Source: Siphonodentalium dalli (taxonomy: Eukaryota; Mollusca; Scaphopoda; Gadilida; Siphonodentaliidae). Taken from it: a stretch of DNA of 64,000 bases. The notes below the pieces were generated by a model. It did no database searches. It was not told the DNA's origin and saw only the letters and a list, made by a program, of their open reading frames with translations. Every line of letters starts with the position of its first letter. Positions within the stretch are counted from its first letter, which is position 1. Below are positions 25,559-38,572 of this stretch, in pieces. The stretch covers positions 281,659,426-281,723,425 of the forward strand of contig CP136063.1 in the NCBI GenBank assembly GCA_032622095.1, in the 5' to 3' direction. Position numbers and translations under genes: made by a program.

Positions 25559-25832
25559 GTGCAATTAGGGAAGAAGAAATTCCATTACGTTGATGCTATT
25601 GATAAATCAAAATCCAATTGGATGAGGTATATCAACTGTGCCAGGATCGAAGAGGAACAGAATCTACTGTCGTACCAGTACAAACGACAGATATACTACA
25701 GAACTTACAAGGACATTCCTAAAGGAAGTGAACTGTTGGTGTGGTATGGAAATGAGTATGGGAATTCTCTCGGAGCTAGGAGGGAGGTTAACGTGTATGA
25801 ACTCATCAAAGGAAAAACAATAGGAGACAGAG
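25559..25832 (+). CDS. PRDM9: PRDM9-like gene, SET (PR) domain exon
   Basis: The exon is bounded by ttctacag at 25,558 and a gtgag donor at 25,833. It encodes the C-terminal half of a PR/SET methyltransferase domain: [20 protein letters not shown], then [17 protein letters not shown] and [11 protein letters not shown]. The NWMRY.NCAR and WYG.EYG boxes are characteristic of the PRDM9/PRDM7 group. The tyrosine of VWYG, which lines the catalytic site in PRDM9, is kept. PRDM9 trimethylates histone H3 K4 and K36 at sites bound by its zinc fingers and places meiotic recombination hotspots. The exon ends in phase 1, and its last base completes a Glu codon with the first two bases of the exon at 28,760. 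The exon carrying the start of the SET domain, and any KRAB or SSXRD exons, are not found in the window. Confidence 0.85.
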
Positions 25833-26006
25833 GTGAGAAGATTAATTTATGCATATTCAATACTGCAAATTCAAATTTATAGCTCAGTACTTAATAAGTT
25901 GAGCCATCCTCATGGTGTTCATTGTGTCATAACACACAGCTTCCAATCGTAGCTGATCAGTTCAATATTGGAATAAATGCAATATTGCCAACATATCTGT
26001 TATTAA

Positions 26007-26319
26007 CCCTTTGGCGGCTGAGTACGTCGCTTATGACGTCATATCCATGGGTGAATATATTCTGCAAATAAACTGACCAATATTATAACATTGGCCTATT
26101 TTAAGAAATAAATAATACAAACAACTATTAAAAGTGCAAATTAATTTAAATAATATCCATCCACATGATATCTATGAAAATTTCCAATTTAGGAGATGAT
26201 TTTTTTATGTTATTTACACAGTAACATGATATATTACAATAGAACTACCGTAAATGACATAAATGTCTTTCCACCCCCAACTGTTCAGTGACATAAACGT
26301 CATTCTACCCACCAAAGGG
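26007..26319. mobile_element. TTAA-flanked MITE, family D
   Basis: A 313-bp segment with TTAA on both sides (26,003-26,006 and 26,320-26,323) and terminal repeats CCCTTTGG / CCAAAGGG. Near each end are gacgtcat-like words. A TTAA duplication with CCC..GGG ends is the hallmark of piggyBac-type transposition. It lies in the intron between the PRDM9-like exons and is noncoding. Confidence 0.8.
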
Positions 26320-27754
26320 TTAAGAATTTTACGATAATGCCACACATGTCAAATCTCAACATTTAAATCTTGATTCTCACAAAATATAATACAGGTCAAA
26401 TTTCCTCCTCTTAGCAGACAAAGCTGACGTGTTTTATTGAAAATAATTACAATGGAAAAGTCATGACGCTTGCGCTTCCATCAAAATATGACTGCTCATA
26501 GTGATAGTGGTTAAGTTTAGATTAAAGGATTACTCTGATAGTCCAGCCGTTTCTGTATAAACGATCAATTGCGTGAGCCTTTCAAGTTTGACACTGCTTG
26601 TCGCTAGTAGTCCCTCATGTGATGTCACATGAGGGAATATTAACTATTCAGACTACATAATCCATGATGGAACATTAAATCGGCATAACTTCAGTTACGG
26701 GTGGCCTATCACAAAAATATTTTCGGCACAGTGCTCCGTGGATTAACGGTGATCGATAATGATGAAAAAAAATGTAGACTGGAGTTATCTTTTAAGAAGT
26801 TCTAACTTCACCTGTCAAGCAGCAACAGATTATAATATTCCTTAAGGTGTGGTGAGAGATCATAGTGAACTATAATCTGTTGATAATCTCTGTATGACAT
26901 CTTACACCCTACTCATTTAACACAAAGGCAGCCCGGAGACTTGGGAGAACATTGTGGCTTTCGGGAATGAGAAAAAACCATATCTTTGCAGCATTTTAGG
27001 GATATTTCTTTCATCTCGCGTTACGGAAACTAGTAACTTGTAAAGAATATGCGCATACTTATTTAAATGTGATTGCCCAGTTACCATCACTCAATGGACC
27101 AGGTTGTTGAAAACAACTAGATGCCAAGAATCACAAAAAAAACTATCAAGTTTGTTTCTAAATGCATGGACAATCTTGTGACAAAATAGTTAGGAAATTT
27201 CTTGTACAAAGAAATTTCTTGACTTACCTGGAAAAGTTTGGTGGGAAAGCTGACCATGTGCCATTATTTCCATGAATTGACAATATAATTAAGGACTGCA
27301 GGTACTTCCCACAGTTTTTTAACTCGTGCTATAATACGTACACAATTACTAGCAATTCCAGACTTCACATGGAAAAGTATTGGAGGAAAAACTGACCGTG
27401 TGACATGTGTTGACGCTCTAAAGGGTTAAAAATACTGCAGTACTGTATCTTAATTCCTGATGTAATTAAATCGGTGCAATGCGTATCAAATGGCAATCTT
27501 GATATATATCTACCATGTCGGTATATACCTAAATAATGCTTGAATATCGATTGCATCAGATTTCCACCCAAATGTATTGTTAAGAGACTAAAATCAAGGT
27601 TCTAGATTATCTGGATATCATGACCTGAGGTGTGGAATGGAAAAGTTTGGACATCCCAAATAACTGCTAGCTGCTTCAAGTTTTTCATCAGACAATTTAG
27701 GTCATGATATGGATAAGCTATTATATGTTTTGGAACTTCTGTATGTATGTGTGT

Positions 27755-28156
27755 GTTATAGACTCGAAAACTGCTCGACCGATCTGACTCAAATTATGAT
27801 CCCGGGAACAATATGGGCAGGTCCAATTTCACGTGCGACCATGTCCTGACCTTGACCTCGTTCATATACGCTCATATAGGCATGTTTCTGGACCTTGACC
27901 GATCCGCCTCAAATTTGATATGTAGGTCTACTTTGATCCCGGGAACAATATGGGCAGGTCCAATTTCACGTGTCCTTTCACATGTTTCACTGTGTCCTTC
28001 AACTTGACCTTGCCCATATATGCTTATTTAGGTATGTTTTGGACCGATCGAACAGTAGTTTGTCCAGACGCTGTATATTCTACCCAGATGGAGGCGATCA
28101 CAAAAAGAAATCCCTAAATAGCCCCGCCGAACTCGGGCACATCAGCTAGTATATAA
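27755..28156 (+). repeat. Dispersed element fragment with internal duplication
   Basis: Contains gatcccgggaacaatatggg twice (about 27,799 and 27,936) and a repeated cgaccgatc/ccgatccg stretch. It ends agccccgccgaactcgggca...agctag, followed by T. The short GCCC/GGGC hairpin plus CTAG resembles a Helitron 3' end. Weakly supported. Confidence 0.4.
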
Positions 28157-28298
28157 TGAAATTAATGAATAATAATATTTAATGTTTTCCTGCCATAAGA
28201 TCGATTGAGTGTGTACGTGGGAGCCTGATGGGTGAAGTTAGAAGTCTTCACAATTGTTACGAGGGATCAAGCCAGGAAATAGTTTGTCTGACCTTTGC

Positions 28299-28365
28299 AG
28301 AATGAGGTCCCCAGAGGGTGAATTTAGTGATGCTATCCTGCACAGCACTGGGAACTTCATTCTGC
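28299..28365. mobile_element. GAGGTCCCC hairpin MITE, degraded copy 1
   Basis: Left arm gaatgaggtccccagagggt and a short right end gaacttcattctgc. Same family as 40,836-40,928. Confidence 0.7.
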
Positions 28366-28559
28366 TTCTGGGCCTCAACTCCTATGGGAGACCGAGGATC
28401 TGATTGAAGTCCCCAGTTGAAGTTTGTGATATCACCCATTAGTCACCTCGATTATGAATTTTATCTTCTGCAAATTAGGGGATATATAGAAACTGAACAG
28501 AAGGGGAAAAGTCACTAAAAACAATGTCAATTTGAGACTATAGATACTTCCCAGAAGAT

Positions 28560-28650
28560 GAGGCCTAAGCAGAGAAAGGTGAATTTGGTGATTTTAGCCT
28601 GCTGTGCTGAGTAGCATCACTAAATTCACCCTCTGGGGACCTCATTCTAC
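28560..28650. mobile_element. GAGGTCCCC hairpin MITE, copy 2
   Basis: Right arm catcactaaattcaccctct then ggggacctcattct. The left arm is degraded. The preceding sequence (28,455-28,560) matches the flank of the copy at 57,061, so a longer parent element exists. Confidence 0.75.
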
Positions 28651-28759
28651 AAATTTCACACACAGGCTTGTATTTCCAGGCTTGTGTGGGAATCATGCAT
28701 GACATGCATTAAGTCTGTTCCATGAGTCACTTGATTAGTATTCTCTCCTTCTCTTACAG

Positions 28760-29943
28760 AAATCTTCTCATGCTCGCTGTGTCAGAGATCTTACAGTGGA
28801 GTGAGATATGTTCTTCAACATACGAGACTCGTACACGGAACTCACATTCCATGGGCCATCTACAAAGAACATCTAACAGATAGAACTAATATCAGATTAC
28901 AGAGGAAGGAGCCTGATCCCACGACTTCAGGGGAGGGAGATAACTCTAATATCAGATTACAGACGAAGCAGACTGAACCAAGGACTACAGGAAAGGATGC
29001 TGTGTGCTCTGAGATGAGTGGAAGGGAGATAACTCTAACTAATATCAGATTACGGACGAAGGAGACTGGACCCAGGACATCCGGGGAGGATGCTGTGTGT
29101 TCTGAGATGAGTGAAAGGGAGAAAACTCTAAAAAACAACAAACATCTGCATGGTGGCAGGGAGATAACTCTAATTGAGGATGATAGGACAAGAAAGATTT
29201 GTTGTAATATATGTAACAAGGCATTCATTCAATCAGGTCAGCTGACTAAACACATGAGGATCCATATGGGAGAGAAGACTTATCACTGTCAGGAGTGTAA
29301 TAAGGCATTCAATCAATCATGTAACCTGACTAGACACATGAGGATCCACAATGGAGAGAAGCTGTATGTGTGTGATGTCTGTAACAAGGCATTCAATCAA
29401 TCTAGTGCCCTGACTTATCACATTAGGATCCACACGGGGGAGAAGCCGTATGTGTGTGATGTCTGTAACAAGGCATTCAATCAACCCAATACCCTGACTT
29501 ATCACATGAGGATCCACACTGGAGAGAAGCCGTATGTGTGTGATGTCTGTAACAAGGCATTCAATCAATCCAACGACCTGACTACACACATGAGGATCCA
29601 CAATGGAGAGAAGCCGTATGTGTGTGATGTCTGTAACAAGGCATTCCGTCAATCCTGTAACCTGACTACACACATGAGGATCCACAATGGAGAGAAGCCG
29701 TATGTGTGTGATGTCTGTAACAAGGCATTCCGTCAATCCTGTAACCTGACTAGACACATGAGGATCCACAATGGAGAGATGCTGTATGTGTGTAATATCT
29801 GTAACAAGGCATTCAATCAATCCAACGACTTGACTAAACACATGAGGATCCACAATGGAGAGGAGCCCTATGTGTGTGATGTCTGTAACAAGGCATTTAA
29901 TCACTCCAGTGCACTGAGTAGACACATGAGGATCCACAATTGA
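28760..29943 (+). CDS. PRDM9: PRDM9-like gene, zinc-finger exon
   Basis: The acceptor ctcttacag at 28,759 joins in phase with the SET exon. The exon first encodes an isolated finger (FSCSLCQRSYSG then HTRLVH), the post-SET finger typical of PRDM9. About 110 residues of polar linker follow, with a repeated NIRL..K..P.T motif. Nine tandem C2H2 fingers of 28 residues (84 bp) come next, from ICCNICNKAF to the stop TGA at 29,941-29,943. All nine keep Cys-2-Cys-12-His-3-His. Differences between fingers concentrate at helix positions 2, 3 and 6: for example SCNLTR, SSALTY, PNTLTY, SNDLTT, SCNLTT, SNDLTK and SSALSR. This is the pattern expected of rapidly evolving DNA-contact residues in PRDM9. In the same frame, finger modules continue past the stop. 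Confidence 0.8.
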
Positions 29944-31440
<1,497 letters not shown>

Positions 31441-33390
31441 AAGCCTCATAGTTAAAGCAAACGACATTTACGTTGTGTGATGTTGCGGCATCAGAATAAA
31501 AATATGATGTGGCAGAAACTATGTGATTCTAGGAATAGGCATGTAATAAATAGACAGTGATCATATACTCGTATTTATGTATTGTTTGAAGGTGTTAATG
31601 AGTGAATTGTTCAATCGAAACGCCAATGGAGATACATATATAATAAAAGGAAAATCTGGTGTTTTAAGTGTATACAAAATTCATCTCAATTAATATTTAT
31701 TTTTCTTGATATTCGGTAATTTTGGTAGCCACTCAAAAAAAACTAGATATTTTCTATTTATTAGCTCAATTTGACAATGTCAAGTTTGAGATATTGCAAT
31801 GGGTTGCCATCCATCCATGCATTTGTGCATGCATCCATCCATCGACAATGGACAATTTCCTTCAGCACATCCTCACAGATCTAGTCCCTCATCAGATCAT
31901 CGCCAAACTTCATATGGATCTTTGGGTGATGTCTATATGAGAGCCATCAATTTTTTCCAAATTTAAAAAAAAAAACTTGGCAGCCAGCATCCATTTTGGA
32001 TTTCACATTTGATTTCATCGAGTCTACAGCCCACATTTATTGGATAAGTATTATGAATATTTATGGGCATACTTTAGGACCACCTCCAGATGGGAGCCAG
32101 GGCCCAAACTAGGGGTTGAAAACAGTGAGAAGACTTCTCCCTCTGGAGATTTTAGGGAGACTTCAGCCCAAAATATGGAGAAGTGGGGGAGACTTTAGAA
32201 AAACATATATTAATTGTTAAATATCGCTTCATTTATAACATCAATAAAAAACTAAATATGCTTACTTCATTTAAATAAATTAATTATTTGAAATTTGAAA
32301 TTTTTGGAAATGTAAATATCATTTAAGCAAGACAATTAACAAGTTCAGTGGTAGTTAAATTTTTAACTTAAATGGAAGTAGTATATCGTAATAATGTAAT
32401 ACAATATTGTAGGATTCTATTATCAGCATATTAGTATTAGTAATTTTTAGACTGGAAGATTTGTAGGGCCTACAGTCTGAACAAGATGTAAGTTTAATTT
32501 GGTCACTGCTGTAATGTGGGTGTCTGCTAAAATAAACAATAAGGACTAATCAATGAGTTGGAAAAGCTTTTAGTTTAATCTCTAAAGCCTTTATTAATTA
32601 TTGCCAACATCTATGGTATAATCGGATTACATTTGTATTACTTGACAAGTTGGACACACCTGTTACCTGTGGGCGCGGCCATTTATTTACTAAAGCGGTC
32701 TCTCCCAAAAGTGCGACGCGTTGTCGAAACAAACTTCCGACGAAGTGCCCTGTTTGGAGGTTTGCCATAATGACTTCATTCAACCGACTCACAATGATGT
32801 TTGCATATTCCGTTCTAAAGTTATTCTTCTCTGTTTATAATCAATTTGGGTTCGTCCTGCTCATGGGTTTGGACACTGTGGGGGTATGTTAAAGCCTTGT
32901 TAACCCTTTTATGACTGGCACAGGGTCTTTAATGCTGAACCAGCCCAGCTCCCTTTTGAACACTGGCTCCCTGCACCAAGTAGTTCCTATTCCCTGTGCT
33001 CCCAGGAAGTGTTTTTTACTATATTATAATCATTACATTAGATCATTATAAGATAGTTGAAGACATATTATGGACTTGTTCGGGTGCATGAAACCGATAA
33101 ATTAGTACTCAGGCACTATGCCAACTGTGGAAATGTAGCATTCTACTAACATCGCCCATAATCTGGAAGAAATCGACCATACAACTCCATAGAAAACACC
33201 ATCTGAACTTAAAGCTCAATTGTAAATATTTACAACTCGAATCGGGACGCAACAATCTACGTAAATTATTAATGTAAGTGATGATTGAAGATAAGCAACA
33301 CCGAGTCTAGTTAGTATTTTGTTTGAGAAATGTAGCCCAATTGGTAAATATACTGGACATGTTCATGTCAACATGTGCAATGCAGTGTCA
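31441..33390. other. Downstream region of PRDM9-like gene, no coding gene
   Basis: AATAAA-like signals occur at about 31,545 (taataaat) and 31,640 and could end the finger transcript. A fragment at about 32,095-32,215 (gggagccaggg, gagaagacttctccctctgg) resembles the hAT-like element at 53,139. At 32,755-32,850 there is a dispersed repeat shared with 37,803-37,890. At 32,898-33,005 lies a copy of the tgactggcacagggtcttta repeat shared with 37,918-38,005. No gene is seen. Confidence 0.6.
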
Positions 33391-33394
33391 TTAA

Positions 33395-33777
33395 CCCTTT
33401 ACCCAACAGAACGGCCCTGTGCCAATGCATTCTCTTATATATGCGAGTCGACCATAGGTCGCCTCGCATATATAAGAGAATGCATTGGCTTAACACATTA
33501 AAAATTATAAAATTGTTAAAGAATGTAAGAAAAAATGGTAAAAAGAAGATTGTTTTTAGGCCAATGCATTCTCTTATATATGCTAGGCGACCTATGGTCG
33601 ACTCGCATATATAAGAGAATGCATTGGCACAGGGCATAACTGTAACCATCACAATGTGGTCAATGAGCCGGTTCCAATGATATCCATATTTGTATGGTTT
33701 TATTGAGACAGACCCAAGATAATTTAGGCTGTTGCAGCTTTATTTGGCCGTTTTTGGCCGGTTTGTTGGGTAAAGGG
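33395..33777 (+). mobile_element. TTAA MITE family B, copy 1 (383 bp)
   Basis: Flanked by TTAA at 33,391-33,394 and 33,778-33,781. The ends are CCCTTTACCCAACA and TGTTGGGTAAAGGG. The first 220 bp hold two near-perfect hairpins built from ccaatgcattctcttatata and its complement, each with a short loop (cataggtcgcc or ggcgacctatgg). The rest is noncoding, with tatttggccg near the right end. A TTAA target and CCC..GGG termini indicate piggyBac-type mobilisation by a transposase elsewhere. Confidence 0.9.
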
Positions 33778-33781
33778 TTAA

Positions 33782-33913
33782 CCCTTCCATGACTGGAGCT
33801 TCCTGAAATTTTGCAAAAACCCTGTGCCAATGTATTCTCTTATATATGCGATTCTCCCATATGGAGCCTTGAATATATAAGAGAATACATTGACCTAACA
33901 ATATTTACCTTGA
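33782..33913 (+). mobile_element. TTAA MITE family C, copy 1, left part
   Basis: Begins directly at TTAA 33,778 with CCCTTCCATGACTGGAGCTT and continues with one hairpin of the gcattctcttatatatgcga type. It is cut at 33,913 by the Penelope-like element and resumes at 37,265. The same left end is seen at 48,136 and, inverted, at 62,599. Confidence 0.85.
33900..33913 (+). repeat. Target-site duplication of the Penelope-like element, left
   Basis: aatatttaccttga occurs here and at 37,265-37,278, directly flanking the element. Collapsing the two restores the family C MITE sequence seen uninterrupted at about 48,254-48,270. Confidence 0.9.
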
Positions 33914-34099
33914 GGTTAGATATATGAGAAAGTTAATTCTCCAGGAAAAACACCAGTAAAAAACTAATCCTTTGCTATGTGGTCAACGCGTTTCGATTAT
34001 AGATTTACTATAATCGAATCGCGTTGACCACATAGCAAAGGATTAGTTTTTTACTGGTGTTTTTCCTGGAGAATTAACTTTCTCATATACCTAACCTAT
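33914..34099. repeat. 186-bp hairpin at 5' end of the Penelope-like element
   Basis: Arms of about 87 bases (gttagatatatgagaaagtt... and its complement ending ...tctcatatacctaacc) with an 8-base loop near 34,004. An inverted copy of the element's own 5' end is common in Penelope-like insertions. No CTGANGA core of a hammerhead ribozyme was seen in it. Confidence 0.9.
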
Positions 34100-34123
34100 T
34101 TTTCCTCACACCAGTATCAAACA

Positions 34124-37100
34124 ATGGCTACTTTTATACCAGACAGTATAATGGCCAGCGATTCGGACACAGCACTACTTAATAGTGTTTCAGACACAAC
34201 TGTCATGTCTGTCACAACGGACACCAACAGACCGAATAAACGCTCCCGCACGGAAGAGGAACCAAGCAAATACACAAAAGCCTGCATCACGGATGCAAAC
34301 ATTTCAGCATACAGAACCATACGCAATCTAACAACCAAGAAAATTAGACTTACCCTCCAACAGGATTTCCTCCAATCGTGCGTCTCATACGGAGTCAGCC
34401 CACGGGGACTATCCGTCAGCTTACCCAAACCTAAGGGACCATTACCAGACACCGAAAAGGACCGTCTGGAGACAATCTTGTCTAAATCCAGCATGGATAT
34501 CCTGAACGTCAAAATAGACTCCATCAAAGCAGAATTAACAAAATCTGACCTTGCCCTACAAAACCTCCAACGGGACTGGGCAAACACAGCCACAAATAGA
34601 GATAAAGAAGAACTCGGAGCTGCAATAAGCGCCCTCACACGAAAACTCAACACGAACATGAAAAAGCACCACAATAACACGCTCACCGCATTACGGCAGG
34701 AACAAAACACAATCCGTTTCCCATTCCTTCTGAAGTATCAGTCCACCAAGGAACGCACTGATAAACCACGACCCCAGGGCCAACAACGACCCCGAGGCCA
34801 ACAACGACCCAGAGACCAACATCGACCGAATGCAGGCCCCCGCAGGGGACCCCTGAACCAAGAACCCAGAAGAGCAAACTCTGGTAATGAACTCGAAATG
34901 GTTATCAGTAAACTACAAGACCTCTACAAAAGAAAACTCCCATCCAACCGCGATGATTTCAATCAACGAAGCTATGACATTTACAACAATAAAAATGGCA
35001 ATGCTCACTACCCGGAAGTTATCCTTAATGTATCAAGCCACACCCTCACCGAAGGGGAAACCAAAATCCTGAGCAAAGGGCTCACATATTGCCCCACACC
35101 CAAGGGGAATGACCGCCCACAACTATCAAAGGACATAAAAAGATTTTTCAGACGACTCCGTCTAAAAACCTTTTTTGATGCCATTGATGACGACAGGCCA
35201 TCAATTGATCCATTCCAAGACTTCTTGGAACTCAAATTCCGTCCACCTAGCTCCTGGTCACCACCCACTGGTCTCGAACCCCTTATCGACTCACTATGCA
35301 GGCTCACAAACCACCATAACCTCACCTCCACGCCCCTCCATTTCCAAGGTCAAAACACTGACACGAATATGGAAAAAGCCATCCAGGATCTGAAATCTAA
35401 CTACAACATAGTAATCAAAAAAGCCGACAAAGGGTCGGCTGTAGTCATTCTCGACAGAACTGACTATATCAATGAAGCCAACAGGCAACTCCAGGACACC
35501 AACTTCTATGTCCAAAAAGACGAAGATCTAACGGAATTCCACAACAACCAAGTTAGGAACGAACTATCGAAACTCTGTGCGCTAGGGGAAATACCGGGAA
35601 AAATACGCGAAGGTCTATACAAACATGACGCTCGCACACCCCAGTTTTACCTCCTCCCAAAAATACACAAGTCAACCACAAAGGGCTCGATCCCAGGCAG
35701 ACCAATCATTAGCGGCAACGGCTCACCCACCGAACTCATTAGCAGCTTCTTTGATGAACACATTAAAAAATTTGTCAGCACGTACCCAAGCTACGTCCGG
35801 GACACCACCCACCTACTTCAGAAACTAGATTCCATCAAGGATCTTCCGGACCACTACATATTATGCACCCTAGACGTCGCCCAACTATACACAAATATTC
35901 CCAACATGGGCGGCATCAGAGCAGTCGCTCAATGCATTCGAAAACAAAACCCAAATTGGTGCATATCCACTAGTGGCCTTCTCACCCTACTGAAACTTGT
36001 GCTACACAGCAACAACTTTCAGTTCAATGGCGATAATTACCTTCAAATCGGGGGTACATCAATGGGCACACGAGTAGCCCCATCCTATGCTAACATATTC
36101 ATGGGAGAGCTTGAAAACAAGCTATTATCAGAAGCAGAACATAATTAAACCTGCACTTTATCTTAGATATATTGATGATATCCTATTAATCTGGACCCAC
36201 GGCCAATCCAACCTCGATAACTTCATTGACTACTTCAACAAGTCACACCCGACTATCAAATTCACCGCAGATTACAGCACGGACTCAGTCGATTTCCTGG
36301 ACGTCACCATCAGACGTACCCCCACGGGAATAAAAACAAACTTATTCACTAAGAAGACCGACAGCCATGCTTACCTAATGGCAGACTCCTGCCACCCGAA
36401 ACCCACATTCCAGGGTATCCCATTTAGTCAATTCCTACGTATCAGGCGAATCTGTAGTGACGTCACCGACTACTACGAAAACGCCCGCAAATTCATACAA
36501 CACTTTGTAGCACGAGGTTATAACAAAACCACGATTGTCCAAGCAGCGATTGAGGCAGGTAAACTCAACAGGAAAGACCTGCTGATGGATAAACCCAAAG
36601 TTGATGACAATACAGTCATACCATTTGTCACGGACTACCACCCAGAATCTTCACGGACATTCCACCTAATCAGGGCTCACTGGCCTATACTTCAGACATC
36701 GATACGATATCGACGTCTATTTCCAAAACCACCTCTCCTAGCGAGATGCAGACCACCCAACCTGAAAGACATATTGACCAAAGCCAAACTCCCACAATCG
36801 AGAGGCACCACGGGAAGACATTTTCCCAACGCTTTCACACCATGTGAACGGAAATACTGCTTAATATGCAAGGACATCCCACACCAAAAATGGTTCAAAA
36901 GTAAAATCACCAAGAAGCGATTCAAGGGACCCTCACGATACAATTGCCTCACGAAAAATTGTATCTATTTACTCACATGCAACAAATGCAACTCCCAATA
37001 CGTAGGTGAGACCAAGCGCACATTTAGAACGCGCATAAAAGAACATCTGGCCGACATTAGACACAACAGAGATACTCCGGTAGCGTTCCACTTTAACCTA

Positions 37101-37250
37101 CCAGACCACGACACAAGCAACCTTCTACATCGGGTCATTGAAATCCTGAACTTTGACCCAGAGAGCGTTTCGGGAACCCAACCCCGAAAAACACGCGAAA
37201 TCCACTGGCGAACCCTGACCCCACTCGGTTTGAACAGGAAGGACTTCTAG
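34124..37250 (+). pseudogene. Penelope-like RT plus GIY-YIG endonuclease, one frameshift
   Basis: Frame 1 (34,124-36,148, 674 codons) has a polar N-terminus with a repeated RPQGQQRPRGQQRPRD stretch. RT motifs follow: IKKADKGSAVVILDR, PQFYLLPKIHK, GRPIISGNGSPTE, motif A CTLDVAQLYTNIP (about residue 582) and motif B GGTSMGTRVAPSYANIF. An extra base near 36,145 creates a stop. Frame 2 resumes with motif C YLRYIDDILLIW and FLDVTIRR, and ends with a GIY-YIG nuclease: IYLLTCNKCNSQYVGETKRT then RTRIKEHL. A Cys-rich CERKYCLICK precedes it. RT with a C-terminal GIY-YIG domain is diagnostic of Penelope-like elements. The nuclease nicks the target and the RT copies the element RNA there. Only this one lesion is visible, so the insertion is young. 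Confidence 0.92.
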
Positions 37251-37264
37251 TCATATACCTTCTT

Positions 37265-37404
37265 AATATTTACCTTGACCTTGTAAGCCAGTGCATTCTC
37301 TTGTATATGCGAGGCTCGATCCCTATATGGGAGACTCGCATATATAAGAGAATACACTGGCACATGATCTTTATTGCTGCACCAGCGCTGCCCCCATCAT
37401 ACAT
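37265..37404 (+). mobile_element. TTAA MITE family C, copy 1, right part
   Basis: Begins with the second aatatttaccttga, followed by ccttgtaagccagtgcattc and a second hairpin, then ctggcacatgatctttattg. Its outer end (gcgctgcccccatcat) is degraded and no clear right TTAA remains. Confidence 0.7.
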
Positions 37405-38173
37405 TATGCTTAGCTGTGGTATCAGTTCAGCTGTGATACCATACCACTACACAATCACAGTAGTTGCATACAGATACAGACACTCTGAATGATAAGTCGA
37501 CAAACACTTCAACTTTCTTACTTGTCACTAGGACCTGTATCTAGTATATGTAGTATGCCCTATATGTGTTATATAGATTTATCAGAACTGAATGGTATTT
37601 AGTATGGAGGGTCACCGTCATGACTGCTTTCAAAAAAGGGCTATTAAGAATTTTTTCCATTCTAGAGTTATCCTTTGTTTATAGGTAAATCTTGGGTTTT
37701 TTTTTCTTTTTCGTCCGCACATATATCTTTGTCATGGGTTATTGGATCTGGAGGGTTGTCATCATGAGTATGTTCAAAATAGTGGCAATGACGTTGATTG
37801 CATTTGGAGGTTTGCCATAATGACTTCTTTCAACCAACTCACAATGATGTTTGCATATTCCGTTCTAAAGTTATCCTTCTCTGTTTATAATAAATTTGGG
37901 TTCGTCCTGCCCATTTTTTATGACTGGCACAGGGTCTTTAATGCTGCACCAGCGCTGCTCCCTTTTGAACACTGGCTCCCTGCACCAACTGGTCCCTATT
38001 CACTATGACCTGTATCTAGTATAATTAGTATGCCCTATATGTGTTATATAGATCATAACACAATCAAACAATGACCGTATTGGGTAATTAGTTGAAGAAA
38101 AGCCAAACAAAAAACACCTGCAAACACTGGAAAAAACTTGTTTTCTCGACCTGTGACCCATCCCCGCCCTGTA
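37405..38173. other. Dispersed noncoding repeats, no gene
   Basis: Contains two related stretches: 37,600-37,720 and 37,735-37,890 (gtcatcatgag, ggaggtttgccataatgact). The latter matches 32,755-32,850, and both resemble 12,390-12,500. At 37,918-38,005 is the tgactggcacagggtcttta repeat. Confidence 0.6.
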
Positions 38174-38177
38174 TTAA

Positions 38178-38568
38178 CCCTTTACCCAACAGAACGGCCC
38201 TGTGCCAATGCATTCTCTTATATATGCGAGTCGACCATAGGTCGCCTCGCATATATAAGAGAATGCATTGGCTTAACACATTAAAAATTATAAAATTGTT
38301 AAAGAATGTAAGAAAAAATGGTAAAAAGTGTTAAAAAAAGATTTTTTTAGGCCAATGCATTCTCTTATATATGCGAGGCGACCTATGGTCGACTCGCATA
38401 TATAAGAGAATGCATTGGCACAGGGCATAACTGTAACTATCACAATGTGGTCAAGGAGCCGGTTCCAATGATATCCATATTTGTATGGTTCTATTGAGAC
38501 AGACCGAAGATATTTTAGGCTGTTGAAGCTTTATTTGGCCGGTTTTGGCCGGTTTGTTGGGTAAAGGG
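38178..38568 (+). mobile_element. TTAA MITE family B, copy 2 (391 bp)
   Basis: TTAA at 38,174-38,177 and 38,569-38,572, with ends and two hairpins as in 33,395-33,777. It has a few extra bases in the A/T spacer between the hairpins. Confidence 0.9.
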
Positions 38569-38572
38569 TTAA

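Larger units (their letters stand above)
33914..37264 (+). mobile_element. Penelope-like retroelement, 3.35 kb
   Basis: A complete insertion defined by a 14-bp target duplication. It consists of a 186-bp perfect hairpin (33,914-34,099), then a coding region for RT and GIY-YIG endonuclease broken by one frameshift, ending 14 bp before the right duplication. There is no poly-A tail or LTR. Penelope-like elements insert by target-primed reverse transcription. Confidence 0.9.

Noticed and set aside
33319-33652. Repeated ORFs reading CILLYMR and RIYKRMHW at every family B copy
   Set aside because: They are translations of the MITE hairpins and appear in both orientations. No sign of protein selection.
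33914-34123. Hammerhead ribozyme in the Penelope-like 5' region
   Set aside because: Some such elements carry one, but I saw no CTGANGA core with a matching GAAA box.
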